From NCBI GenBank assembly GCA_020859985.1, contig JAJBVD010000089.1, positions 1 through 64,000 on the forward strand: a stretch of DNA of 64,000 nucleotides. The letters run 5' to 3'. The notes under the pieces were generated by a model that was not told the origin of the DNA, did not search any database, and saw only the letters and a list, made by a program, of their open reading frames with translations. This document shows positions 32,658 to 41,857 of the stretch, piece by piece. The stretch is from Clostridiales bacterium. GTDB taxonomy: Bacteria > Bacillota > Clostridia > Lachnospirales > Lachnospiraceae. Position 1 is the stretch's first letter, and every line of letters begins with the position of its first letter. A program made the position numbers and the translations under genes.

Positions 32658-35600
32658 ATGCTGTATGATAAGGTAGAGACGAATCGGAATTATGTGGAAT
32701 CCGAGAAGAAGATTGGCGAGTTCTGGAAAGAGAACCGGACCTTCGAGAAAAGCATGAAGATCCGGGAGGGACAGCCGACGTATACGTTTTATGATGGACC
32801 GCCTACTGCGAATGGCAAGCCGCATATCGGGCATGTGCTGACGCGTGTGATCAAGGATATGATTCCACGCTATCACACGATGAAGGGTGAGATGGTGCCG
32901 AGAAAGGCCGGCTGGGACACACACGGCCTGCCTGTGGAGCTTGAGGTAGAGCGCTCTCTCGGTCTGGACGGCAAGGAGCAGATCGAAGAGTACGGCATGG
33001 AGCCGTTCATCGAGCACTGCAAGGAGAGTGTCTGGAAGTATAAGGGGATGTGGGAGGATTTCTCACAGACGGTCGGCTTTTGGGCGGATATGGATGACCC
33101 TTATGTGACTTATCATGACGACTTCATCGAGTCTGAGTGGTGGGCACTGAAAGAGATCTGGAATAAAGGACTTCTGTATAAAGGACACAAGATCGTGCCG
33201 TACTGCCCGCGCTGCGGGACGCCGCTTTCCAGCCACGAGGTGGCGCAGGGATATAAGGACGTCAAGGAGCGCTCGGCGATCGCGCGTTTTCAGGTAAAGA
33301 ATCCGGAGAAGACCTGCTTCGCGGATGCGGCTGCAAAGGAAGCGGAAGCTGTCGGCGATCAGATTTATATTCTGGCATGGACGACGACACCGTGGACACT
33401 GCCGTCGAACGTGGCGCTGTGCGTGAACCCGCATGAGACCTATGTGGCAGTGCGGTTTACGGATAAGGCCGCTGCAGATGAAGAAGGAAAAACATATATT
33501 TACATTCTTGCTCAGGCGCTGTGCGATACAGTACTGGGAGAGGGGAACTATGAGGTGTTTGGCACCTGCGAGGGCAAAGACCTCGAGTTTACCGAATATG
33601 AGGCGCTTTACCCGGTAGAATTAAAGAAAAAAGGCTACTATGTTGTCTGCGATGATTATGTGACAATGTCCGATGGTACCGGCGTGGTTCACATCGCTCC
33701 GGCATTCGGTGAGGACGACTACAAGGTTGGACAGAAATACGATCTCCCGTTCCTGCAGCTCGTGGACGACAACGGCATGATGACAAAAGAGACCAAATGG
33801 GCGGGACACTCCTGCATACTGCGGAAGGATCTGGAGAATGAACCGGGCGTGAACCTGGACGTGATCAAGGATCTGGACGAGCGCGGCCTTCTTTTCTCGG
33901 CTCCGAAGTTTGAACACAGCTACCCGCACTGCTGGCGCTGCGACACGCCGCTGATCTACTATGCGCGTGAGTCCTGGTTCATCAAGATGACTGCGGTCCG
34001 CGACGACCTGATCCGCAACAACAACACGGTGAACTGGATTCCGGAGAGCATCGGCAAGGGCCGTTTCGGCGACTGGCTGGAGAATGTGCAGGACTGGGGC
34101 ATTTCGAGGAACCGCTACTGGGGCACACCGCTGAATATCTGGGAGTGCGAGTGTGGCCATATGCATTCGATCGGCAGCAAGGAAGAACTCTTCCGGCTGT
34201 GGAGAGAATGGAGAGAAGATGAAGATGATGCTTCTGCTTCCGGCTCGGCGGATGCGCAGGACGGATCGGGAGACATCCCGGATGATATTGAGCTGCACCG
34301 CCCGTATATTGATGCGGTGAGGATCCGCTGCCCGAAGTGCGGCGGGACGATGCGCCGTGTGCCGGAGGTGATCGACTGCTGGTTTGATTCCGGATCGATG
34401 CCGTTTGCGCAGTATCACTATCCGTTTGAAAATAAAGACTATTTCGAGGCGCATTTCCCGGCGCAGTTCATCTCGGAGGCAGTAGACCAGACGAGAGGAT
34501 GGTTCTACTCGCTGATGGCAATCTCGACGCTGCTGTTCAACAAAGCGCCGTTTGAGAACGTGATCGTTCTCGGCCATGTGCAGGATGAGAACGGCCAGAA
34601 GATGAGCAAGTCCAAGGGGAACGCGGTCGACCCGTTTGACGCGCTGGAGCAGTACGGCGCGGATGCCATCCGCTGGTATTTCTATATCAACAGTGCGCCG
34701 TGGCTGCCGAACCGTTTCCACGGCAAAGCCGTGACGGAGGGACAGCGCAAGTTCCTGGGGACACTGTGGAATACCTACGCGTTCTATGTGCTGTACGCGA
34801 ATATTGACGATTTCAATCCGATGGATTACGTGGATGAGTTCTGTGACGGCTATGCGCTGGAAGGCGAGCGGAATAAGGATGCTTCTGAGAAGGCGGCGCT
34901 GTACCTGAAAGCGAATTATGAGGAGCTGCCGGTGATGGATAAGTGGCTGCTCTCCCGTATGAACACGATGGTGAAATCCGTGGATGAGAACCTTGGCGCT
35001 TACCGGATTCCGGAGGCCGGACGCGCGCTGCAGGAGTTTGTGGACGACATGAGCAACTGGTATGTCCGCAGAAGCCGCGAGCGTTTCTGGGCGAAAGGCA
35101 TGGAACAGGATAAGGTCAACGCCTATATGACGCTTTATGTGGCGCTGGTCAACACCTGCAAGACGGCTGCCCCGATGATCCCGTTCATGACAGAAGAGAT
35201 CTACCGGAATATCGTGGTGAAGATCGACCCGTCCGCGCCGGAGAGCATTCATCTGTGTCTCTTCCCGGAGGCCGATGAGGAGCAAATCAATCCGGAGCTG
35301 GAAAGCAATATGGACGAGGTGCTGAAGGTCGTGGTGATGGGGCGTGCCTGCCGCAATGCCGCGAACTTAAAGAACCGCCAGCCGCTGGCGGCGATGTATG
35401 TAGCAGTTCCAAAAGCATCCTCTGCAGCACCGTCGGACGCAGAGAATACCTCTTCGGAGGGTGCTCTTGACGGAGAAGCCGCGAATGTCATGCCGCAGTA
35501 TTTCATCGACATCATCCGCGATGAGCTGAATGTGAAGCAGGTGCAGTTTACCGACGATGTCAGCGCGTTTACTTCTTATACGTTTAAGCCGCAGATGCGC

Positions 35601-36098
35601 ACGGTTGGCCCGAAATATGGCAAGCTGCTCGGGAAGATCCGCCAGATCCTGCCGGAGTTGGACGGCAACAAAGCGATGACTGAACTGAAGACGAACGGCG
35701 TTCTGAAGCTGGATATTGATGGCAATGAGGTACTTCTGACCGAGGAAGACCTGCTGATCGACACGGCGCAGGCGGAGGGCTTCGTCTCCGAGAGCGGCGG
35801 CGAGATCACGGTGGTGCTCGATACAAAGCTGACACCGGAACTGATTGAAGAAGGCTTTGTGCGCGAGCTTGTCAGCAAGATCCAGACGATGCGCAAGGAA
35901 GCCGGCTTTGAGGTGATGGATAAGATCCGCGTATCCGTGACCGGCAACGAGAAGCTGACCGGCATCATGCAGGGCGCTGAGCAGCAGATCCTTTCCGAAG
36001 TGATGGCTGTGGAAGCGGTTTATGACGCGGCAGTCGGCTACAGCAAGGAGTGGAGCATCAACGGCGAAACCGCGACTCTGGGTGTGGAGAAGATTTAA
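32658..36098 (+). CDS. ileS: Isoleucyl-tRNA synthetase
   Basis: Charges tRNA-Ile in the cytoplasm. The class I signatures are H56-I-G-H59 in GKPHIGHVL and K648-M-S-K-S652 in NGQKMSKSKGN. The WDTHGLPVELEVE editing/CP region and the C-terminal tRNA-binding half are intact. At 1146 residues it is longer than the usual 1040: an acidic Ser/Asp/Ala insert (about 518-545) sits between two zinc-binding cysteine pairs, and another Ala/Ser/Glu insert lies near residue 920. The sequence style is that of the IleS2-type group. GAGGAGG lies 9 bases before ATG 32658. Confidence 0.96.
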   Translation: MLYDKVETNRNYVESEKKIGEFWKENRTFEKSMKIREGQPTYTFYDGPPTANGKPHIGHVLTRVIKDMIPRYHTMKGEMVPRKAGWDTHGLPVELEVERSLGLDGKEQIEEYGMEPFIEHCKESVWKYKGMWEDFSQTVGFWADMDDPYVTYHDDFIESEWWALKEIWNKGLLYKGHKIVPYCPRCGTPLSSHEVAQGYKDVKERSAIARFQVKNPEKTCFADAAAKEAEAVGDQIYILAWTTTPWTLPSNVALCVNPHETYVAVRFTDKAAADEEGKTYIYILAQALCDTVLGEGNYEVFGTCEGKDLEFTEYEALYPVELKKKGYYVVCDDYVTMSDGTGVVHIAPAFGEDDYKVGQKYDLPFLQLVDDNGMMTKETKWAGHSCILRKDLENEPGVNLDVIKDLDERGLLFSAPKFEHSYPHCWRCDTPLIYYARESWFIKMTAVRDDLIRNNNTVNWIPESIGKGRFGDWLENVQDWGISRNRYWGTPLNIWECECGHMHSIGSKEELFRLWREWREDEDDASASGSADAQDGSGDIPDDIELHRPYIDAVRIRCPKCGGTMRRVPEVIDCWFDSGSMPFAQYHYPFENKDYFEAHFPAQFISEAVDQTRGWFYSLMAISTLLFNKAPFENVIVLGHVQDENGQKMSKSKGNAVDPFDALEQYGADAIRWYFYINSAPWLPNRFHGKAVTEGQRKFLGTLWNTYAFYVLYANIDDFNPMDYVDEFCDGYALEGERNKDASEKAALYLKANYEELPVMDKWLLSRMNTMVKSVDENLGAYRIPEAGRALQEFVDDMSNWYVRRSRERFWAKGMEQDKVNAYMTLYVALVNTCKTAAPMIPFMTEEIYRNIVVKIDPSAPESIHLCLFPEADEEQINPELESNMDEVLKVVVMGRACRNAANLKNRQPLAAMYVAVPKASSAAPSDAENTSSEGALDGEAANVMPQYFIDIIRDELNVKQVQFTDDVSAFTSYTFKPQMRTVGPKYGKLLGKIRQILPELDGNKAMTELKTNGVLKLDIDGNEVLLTEEDLLIDTAQAEGFVSESGGEITVVLDTKLTPELIEEGFVRELVSKIQTMRKEAGFEVMDKIRVSVTGNEKLTGIMQGAEQQILSEVMAVEAVYDAAVGYSKEWSINGETATLGVEKI

Positions 36099-36167
36099 AA
36101 CAATATCGCTGGAAAACGCGATTTTCATATAAATTATGGAAAGGGTAACAAAAGACGGAAAAGAGAA

Positions 36168-36198
36168 GTTATTTTCACAGTTATGCCGTGGAAATAAC
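36168..36198 (+). promoter_or_regulatory. Hairpin abutting the glgP ribosome site
   Basis: An 11-bp stem (GTTATTTTCAC 36168-36178 with GTGGAAATAAC 36188-36198, one G-T pair) ends directly against the AGAGAGGA ribosome site of glgP. It could be an operator or a structure affecting translation. Confidence 0.45.
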
Positions 36199-36214
36199 AG
36201 AGAGGACTTAAATT

Positions 36215-38695
36215 ATGAACAAATTGATTGACAAAGAAGTTTTCAAGGACCGCGTGAAGGACAATGTCCGGACACTTTACCGTAAGACGCTGAAGGAGGC
36301 GACGCAGCAGCAGCTGTTCCAGGCAGTATCCTACGCGGTAAAGGATGAGATCATTAACAACTGGCTGGCTTCCCAGAAGCAGTTTGAGATCGACGATCCG
36401 AAGATGGTTTATTATATGTCGATGGAGTTCCTGATGGGACGTGCTCTGGGCAACAACCTCATCAACCTGACCGCGTACAAGGACGTCAAAGAAGCACTTG
36501 ATGAGATGGGCTTCGACCTCAACGTGATCGAAGATCAGGAGCCGGATGCGGCGCTGGGCAACGGCGGTCTCGGCCGTCTGGCAGCCTGCTTCCTGGATTC
36601 GCTGGCATCCCTCGGCTACATGGCATACGGTTGCGGTATCCGTTATCATTACGGTATGTTCAAGCAGAAGATTGAGGACGGCTATCAGAAAGAGGTGCCG
36701 GACAACTGGCTGAAGGACGGCAACCCGTTTGAGCTCCGCCGTCCGGAGTACGCGAAGATCGTCAAATTCGGCGGTTATGTGCGCGTGGAGTACGATGAGA
36801 AGACCAGAAGAAACAATTTCATTCAGGAAGGATATCAGTCCGTCCGTGCGGTACCGTATGACATTCCGGTACTGGGCTACAACAACAACCTTGTAGATAC
36901 CCTGCGTGTCTGGGACGCGGAGGCGATCACGGACTTCCAGCTGGATTCCTTTGACAAGGGTGATTATCAGAAGGCGGTAGAGCAGGAGAACCTGGCGAAG
37001 AACCTTGTAGATGTGCTTTACCCGAACGACAATCACTACGCGGGCAAGGAGCTGCGCTTAAAGCAGCAGTATTTCTTCATCTCCGCGAGCGTACAGACCG
37101 CGGTGGAGAAATATAAGAAGAACCACAGCGATATCCGTAAGTTCTACGAGAAGGTGACGTTCCAGCTGAACGATACGCACCCGACCGTAGCGGTAGCAGA
37201 GCTGATGCGTATCCTGATTGATGAGGAGCATCTGGAGTGGGAAGAAGCATGGGAGGTTACGACAAAGACCTGCGCGTACACGAACCACACCATCATGGCA
37301 GAGGCGCTGGAAAAATGGCCGATCGAGCTGTTCTCCAGACTGCTTCCGCGTATCTATCAGATCGTCGAGGAGATCAACCGCCGCTTTGTGAATGAGATTC
37401 AGGCGAAATATCCGGGCAACCAGGAGAAGATCCGCAAGATGGCGATCATCTACGACGGACAGGTAAAGATGGCGCATCTGGCGATCGCGGCCGGCTATTC
37501 CGTCAACGGTGTGGCGCGTCTGCATACCGAGATTCTGGAGAAACAGGAGCTGAAGGATTTCTATGAGATGATGCCGTGGAAGTTCAATAATAAGACGAAC
37601 GGTATCACACAGAGACGTTTCCTGCTTCACGCGAATCCGCTTCTCGCGGACTGGGTGACAGAACACATCGGCGATGAGTGGATCACGGATCTGCCGCAGA
37701 TCGCGAAGATGAAGGTCTATGTGGACGACAAGAAGGCGCAGCAGGAGTTCATGAACATCAAGTATCAGAACAAGGTGCGTCTGGCAAAATACATCAAAGA
37801 GCACAATGGCATTGACGTAGATCCGCGCTCCATCTTCGACGTGCAGGTAAAGCGTCTGCATGAGTACAAGCGTCAGCTGCTGAACATCCTTCATGTGATG
37901 TATCTGTACGATCAGATCAAGGATCATCCGGAGATGCCGTTCTACCCGAGGACATTTATTTTCGGCGCGAAGGCGGCCGCAGGCTATCGCCGCGCGAAGC
38001 TGACTATTAAGCTGATCAACAACGTGGCGGACGTGATCAACAACGACAAGTCTATCAACGGCAAGCTGAAGGTTGTATTTATTGAGGATTACCGTGTATC
38101 GAACGGCGAGCTGATTTTTGCGGCGGCGGATGTATCCGAGCAGATTTCCACCGCGAGCAAAGAGGCGTCCGGTACGGGCAACATGAAGTTCATGCTGAAC
38201 GGCGCGCCAACACTCGGCACGATGGACGGCGCGAACGTGGAGATCGTTGAGGAGGTCGGTGAGGAGAACGCGTTCATCTTCGGCCTTACCGCGGACGAAG
38301 TCATCCGCTACGAGAACGAGGGCGGCTATCATCCGACCGACTACTTCAACAACGATCAGGACATCCGCCGCGTGCTGATGCAGCTGATCAACGGCGAGTT
38401 TTCACACAACAATCCGGAGTTGTTCCGCGACATCTACGATTCCCTGCTGAACACCAACAGCTCGGACCGCGCAGATACCTACTTTATCCTGGCGGACTTC
38501 AAGTCCTATGCGGAAGCACAGAGAAGAGTCGAGGAAGCATACCGCGACGAGTCCCGCTGGGCGCGGATGGCGATGATGAACATGGCCTGCAGCGGCAAGT
38601 TCACCTCCGACCGTACGATCCAGCAGTATGTCGACGAGATCTGGCACCTGGATAAGGTCGAGGTCAAGGTCGATCCGGAATCATTTGAGCAGTAA
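36215..38695 (+). CDS. glgP: Glycogen/maltodextrin phosphorylase
   Basis: Releases glucose 1-phosphate from alpha-1,4-glucans with pyridoxal phosphate. The 826-residue protein has the usual length; motifs include EPDAALGNGGLGRLAACFLDS, the FQLNDTHPTVAVAELMRIL segment, DVQVKRLHEYKRQLLN and the cofactor lysine K658 in EASGTGNMKFMLNGA. AGAGAGGA precedes the ATG. It follows ileS but probably has separate control; pgi and pfkA elsewhere in the window carry the product into glycolysis. A strong terminator follows. Confidence 0.96.
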   Translation: MNKLIDKEVFKDRVKDNVRTLYRKTLKEATQQQLFQAVSYAVKDEIINNWLASQKQFEIDDPKMVYYMSMEFLMGRALGNNLINLTAYKDVKEALDEMGFDLNVIEDQEPDAALGNGGLGRLAACFLDSLASLGYMAYGCGIRYHYGMFKQKIEDGYQKEVPDNWLKDGNPFELRRPEYAKIVKFGGYVRVEYDEKTRRNNFIQEGYQSVRAVPYDIPVLGYNNNLVDTLRVWDAEAITDFQLDSFDKGDYQKAVEQENLAKNLVDVLYPNDNHYAGKELRLKQQYFFISASVQTAVEKYKKNHSDIRKFYEKVTFQLNDTHPTVAVAELMRILIDEEHLEWEEAWEVTTKTCAYTNHTIMAEALEKWPIELFSRLLPRIYQIVEEINRRFVNEIQAKYPGNQEKIRKMAIIYDGQVKMAHLAIAAGYSVNGVARLHTEILEKQELKDFYEMMPWKFNNKTNGITQRRFLLHANPLLADWVTEHIGDEWITDLPQIAKMKVYVDDKKAQQEFMNIKYQNKVRLAKYIKEHNGIDVDPRSIFDVQVKRLHEYKRQLLNILHVMYLYDQIKDHPEMPFYPRTFIFGAKAAAGYRRAKLTIKLINNVADVINNDKSINGKLKVVFIEDYRVSNGELIFAAADVSEQISTASKEASGTGNMKFMLNGAPTLGTMDGANVEIVEEVGEENAFIFGLTADEVIRYENEGGYHPTDYFNNDQDIRRVLMQLINGEFSHNNPELFRDIYDSLLNTNSSDRADTYFILADFKSYAEAQRRVEEAYRDESRWARMAMMNMACSGKFTSDRTIQQYVDEIWHLDKVEVKVDPESFEQ

Positions 38696-38723
38696 AACAG
38701 ATAAAAGGACAATAAAAAGACGA

Positions 38724-38750
38724 ACGCACGGGGGAGACCCCGTGCGTTTT
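38724..38750 (+). terminator. Terminator of glgP
   Basis: A perfect 10-bp stem ACGCACGGGG-type: 38724-38733 pairs with 38738-38747 around a GAGA tetraloop, followed by TTTT. Confidence 0.88.
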
Positions 38751-38777
38751 GCAGGTACAGGTAAAACTGTTCCTTGA

Positions 38778-39641
38778 TTATACTGCTGTAGCTGTATCAG
38801 CCAGCAGCTTTTTTGCTGATAGATATTTCTCTACCGTGTAGTCCAGAGTGTCACAGGCATCCGCCAAAGAAAGTCCCTGTTTATTTATAAGGGATTCAAC
38901 GGCATTTACCAGTGTTTCAGCACTGGCTTTATTCAGTCTTCTCGTCAACCAGTCCTCCATTTTCGATACCTTCCTTTCTGCAGCTTCGTTCTGCGCGATT
39001 TCAAACCTTCGGTCGCCTGACACAGCGGCCATGAGATTCAGTACCTCTTCTACGTGATTCATGACTTCCGTAGACGGAACATAGTCATGATTTTTTCTCA
39101 TTTGTACAAAATAATCTGCTACGATGCGGAAGTCGCTCTTAAATTTGGCTACGGTTTCATCATCGAGCCAGGCGATTTCGAACACGTTTGCCTTGTAGTC
39201 GTGGATGAATTGGGCGAGCTTTTCATCCGGGGAACCGACCACACTGCAGAGGCTGCGGGATTTTTGCCCCCACCGCTGGTCTGTGCCAAAGTACAGGACG
39301 AGGGTCACCACGGGGTATCGTTCTTCGCCCTGATTCAGCTCATCCCGGTATGCGGCACCGTCGTAGCCGATGACCCGCAGTGCAATGTCCGGATCGCGTG
39401 AGGATTGATTTTCCAATCCTAGAAGACCAATGCGAACCTGTTTCTTTTTCCAATACTTTGCGACATCGCGTTCCTGACAGTGGATGACATTGGCTGCTTT
39501 ATACTGGCTGACCGCGCCGGTCACTTCTAGGTCGGCCGCGTTCACCCTGTCCTCACCGTCATAAACAAGAACATTGACGATATCGGCAAAGACATCCGGA
39601 TAATCTTCCAACAGCTTTTCAGTTACATCTTTTTCTGCCAT
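38778..39641 (-). CDS. Rpn-family PD-(D/E)XK nuclease-like protein
   Basis: A 287-residue protein of the recombination-promoting nuclease / transposase_31 group common in Lachnospiraceae, often in many copies. It has the N-terminal YPDVFADIVNVLVYDG, the nuclease core with acidic residue in AADLE and the E-x-Q in LLGLENQSS, and a helical C-terminus (VEEVLNLMAAVSG and paired helices). It may help horizontal movement of DNA or act as a defence-type nuclease. The 5-prime side faces a 456-base gap without genes. Confidence 0.78.
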   Translation of the reverse strand: MAEKDVTEKLLEDYPDVFADIVNVLVYDGEDRVNAADLEVTGAVSQYKAANVIHCQERDVAKYWKKKQVRIGLLGLENQSSRDPDIALRVIGYDGAAYRDELNQGEERYPVVTLVLYFGTDQRWGQKSRSLCSVVGSPDEKLAQFIHDYKANVFEIAWLDDETVAKFKSDFRIVADYFVQMRKNHDYVPSTEVMNHVEEVLNLMAAVSGDRRFEIAQNEAAERKVSKMEDWLTRRLNKASAETLVNAVESLINKQGLSLADACDTLDYTVEKYLSAKKLLADTATAV

Positions 39642-40097
39642 TCAGTTTCCTCCTTAATTTTACTACCAATGATGTAAATTGAAAACCCTTCGGATGGAAA
39701 ATTCGCATCCGTTTCTCTTTTGAATGGCTCCCGCTCTGGTGATTTGCAATGATGTCTAATTGCAGAAATGAGGATGCCTGATAATAAGGATAACGCTATA
39801 AACCAAATGAGTCAAGCTTTAAATATAATGAAAACAGATAAATGCCGTGTGAATTGAAAATATGGATGGACTGTTAAAAGGTTATTAAAATGCTGATATT
39901 CGACGAAAAAAGTTAATTTTTTGATGAAATGTCCTCATTTTTCCTTTCAAATGACCCTGTTCAGGGTGCAATGTTCCTTATAAAATGTAACCATATCAGA
40001 ATAATCAGAATGCGTGAAGTATGTATGTGCGGGCCGGAAGACGGTGACCCGCGCGGGGAAGGAGGCACTGGATGATTAGCTGATGTGGGCAGCCTGA
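39642..40097. other. Gene-free AT-rich stretch
   Basis: No coding region is supported. Visible items are a short hairpin CGGATG/CATCCG (39691-39711) followed by TTTCTCTTTT, and a palindrome ACCCTG-TT-CAGGGT (39954-39967). It holds the upstream region of the Rpn gene and the 3-prime side of the symporter gene. Confidence 0.4.
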
Positions 40098-41423
40098 TTA
40101 ACAGGCCTGCCCGATTTCTTTTTTTCGAAGAAATACAAGGAAAGCTCCTGTCATTAAAAACAGCGAAGGGATAGCGAACAGGACGCGCAGGGAGAATTTC
40201 GCTGCGGCGGTCTGCGCCTCAGATGCGATGTCAATTCCTGTAATGTCAATGCCGATACCGGCAACGAAGGAAGCGACGGAGGTGGCGAGCTTGACCATCA
40301 GGGTCTGCAAAGAAGAGACGACGCTGTCCTCGCGCTGACCTGTTTTTGATTCGCCATAGTCGACCGCGTCAGCCACGAAGACAGTGGTCAGGACATAGCC
40401 GATGCCGTTTGCGAGAGAAATAAAGACGCCCGGGATCATAAGCTTCATCAGGGTCATATGTGTGCCGAAGATCAGGCTGGTCATGCCCAGATAGCCGATG
40501 ATACCCACGATGCAGGCAACAGAGAAAATCTGTCGGTTGCTGTATTTTTTTCGGAAAAATGGATAGAGGATGGTCATTGTTACAAACTGCACAAGTCCGC
40601 TTATGAGCATGAACAGTGTGTACTGACCTTCGTCGCCGACGTCATACTGAAACATGTACAGCAAAAGGTTGGTAGTCATGTAGATCGCCGCGTTAAACAG
40701 GATAATGATGACCGCCAGGCTTAGCGCCTGGTCATTTTTGATCAGGGCGTTCAAAAGCTCCCTGACGGAGGTATCCCGCGGCTCTTCTAGTTCGTCATCA
40801 GGGAGGTTCCGGACAGTGATAATAGTGGTCGCCACATAGAAGATGGCGATGATCAGAGCCAGCACGCCAAAACCCTTACGGTAGTGCTCAGTATCGGTCC
40901 CGCCGCCGATCAGCGGCAGCAGGCTCATGGTAAGGACGGTGGGCAGTACTGCACCAAATCCGGCGCAGGTCCGTGCAAAGACGGTCAGGCTTTCACGCTC
41001 AGATCCCGCCCGTGTGATTGCCGGGATGATGGACCAATAGGGGATATCGCTCATTGTGTAGGTAATCCCGCAGAGAAAGTAGGTGACGGCTACATAGGCC
41101 TTAAGACCGCCGCCGCTTAAAGCTGCCGGTACTTCGAACATTGCGTAGAGCACCAGCGCATTCAGCACTGCGCCGCTTAAGATCCATGGTTTGTAGCGGC
41201 CGTGGCGGCTCTTTGTCTTTGCCACAACCACGCCCATGAACGGATCGTTGAAGGCGTCAAAGATCCGTGCGGCCATCAGCAGGATGCCGACGAAGGAGGC
41301 GCTGATACCGAGAACCGTATTGTAATAGTATAGCGTGTAAGAGGCGACAAATCCATATGCGAGATTTTTCCCCATGCCGCCGACGGCGTAAGTGATTTTT
41401 GTTTTTGCTGTGATATTCTTCAT
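40098..41423 (-). CDS. GPH-family sugar:cation symporter (MelB-like)
   Basis: A 441-residue transporter of the glycoside-pentoside-hexuronide family in the major facilitator superfamily, with 12 predicted helices. Family signatures include the N-terminal KITYAVGGMGKNLAYG, the DAFNDPFMGVVVAKTKSRHGRYKPWI loop (Asp pair binding the cation, RxGRxxPW) and YVLTTVFVADAVDYGE with GQREDSV late in the protein. Substrate unknown. Start 41423 follows GAGGAAA; the open frame upstream is non-family sequence. Confidence 0.88.
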   Translation of the reverse strand: MKNITAKTKITYAVGGMGKNLAYGFVASYTLYYYNTVLGISASFVGILLMAARIFDAFNDPFMGVVVAKTKSRHGRYKPWILSGAVLNALVLYAMFEVPAALSGGGLKAYVAVTYFLCGITYTMSDIPYWSIIPAITRAGSERESLTVFARTCAGFGAVLPTVLTMSLLPLIGGGTDTEHYRKGFGVLALIIAIFYVATTIITVRNLPDDELEEPRDTSVRELLNALIKNDQALSLAVIIILFNAAIYMTTNLLLYMFQYDVGDEGQYTLFMLISGLVQFVTMTILYPFFRKKYSNRQIFSVACIVGIIGYLGMTSLIFGTHMTLMKLMIPGVFISLANGIGYVLTTVFVADAVDYGESKTGQREDSVVSSLQTLMVKLATSVASFVAGIGIDITGIDIASEAQTAAAKFSLRVLFAIPSLFLMTGAFLVFLRKKEIGQAC

Positions 41424-41487
41424 AGAAGGGTTTCCTCGATTCTGTTCCCTATGGAATTGCCCCTTCGTCAGGGCTCGGCGGCAGGTC

Positions 41488-41527
41488 GCGATGGCATTCC
41501 AGAAACCGCTTCGCGGTTTGCCATCGC
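41488..41527. promoter_or_regulatory. Long hairpin in the symporter leader
   Basis: GCGATGGC (41488-41495) pairs with GCCATCGC (41520-41527), enclosing AAACCGC/GCGGTTT (41503-41519). It lies 65-105 bases upstream of the minus-strand symporter start and could be a regulatory RNA structure or a terminator remnant. The remainder of 41424-41701 shows no gene. Confidence 0.4.
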
Positions 41528-41701
41528 CATCGCTGACGATGACAGGACTGCAGTCTGTTTTGTTTATCGGAGCCGCATGTGCACGTTCTCGGAACACATC
41601 ATGGGCTGAATGATATCTGCAAAAAAGCTGCATTTACACATCATCTGACAGAGTATACCATAAATTTACGCAAAAAACGAACAATAAATGGAATTATTTA
41701 G

Positions 41702-41730
41702 TTGAGTCATCCGGGATTTTGCGATATACT
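41702..41730 (+). promoter_or_regulatory. Promoter of pfkA
   Basis: TTGAGT (41702-41707), 17-bp spacer, TATACT (41725-41730), 127 bases before the pfkA start. Confidence 0.6.
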
Positions 41731-41857
41731 AAAGTTCAGGAAAAACAAATCGTAAAGGAAGTCCGGGGGCGGGTGATTTCCCGGAAGTGGTAACACACAG
41801 AAACAGGGCTCAGGAAGATGAGATCTGTGGCAAATAAAAGAAAAGGATGTGAGTCAA

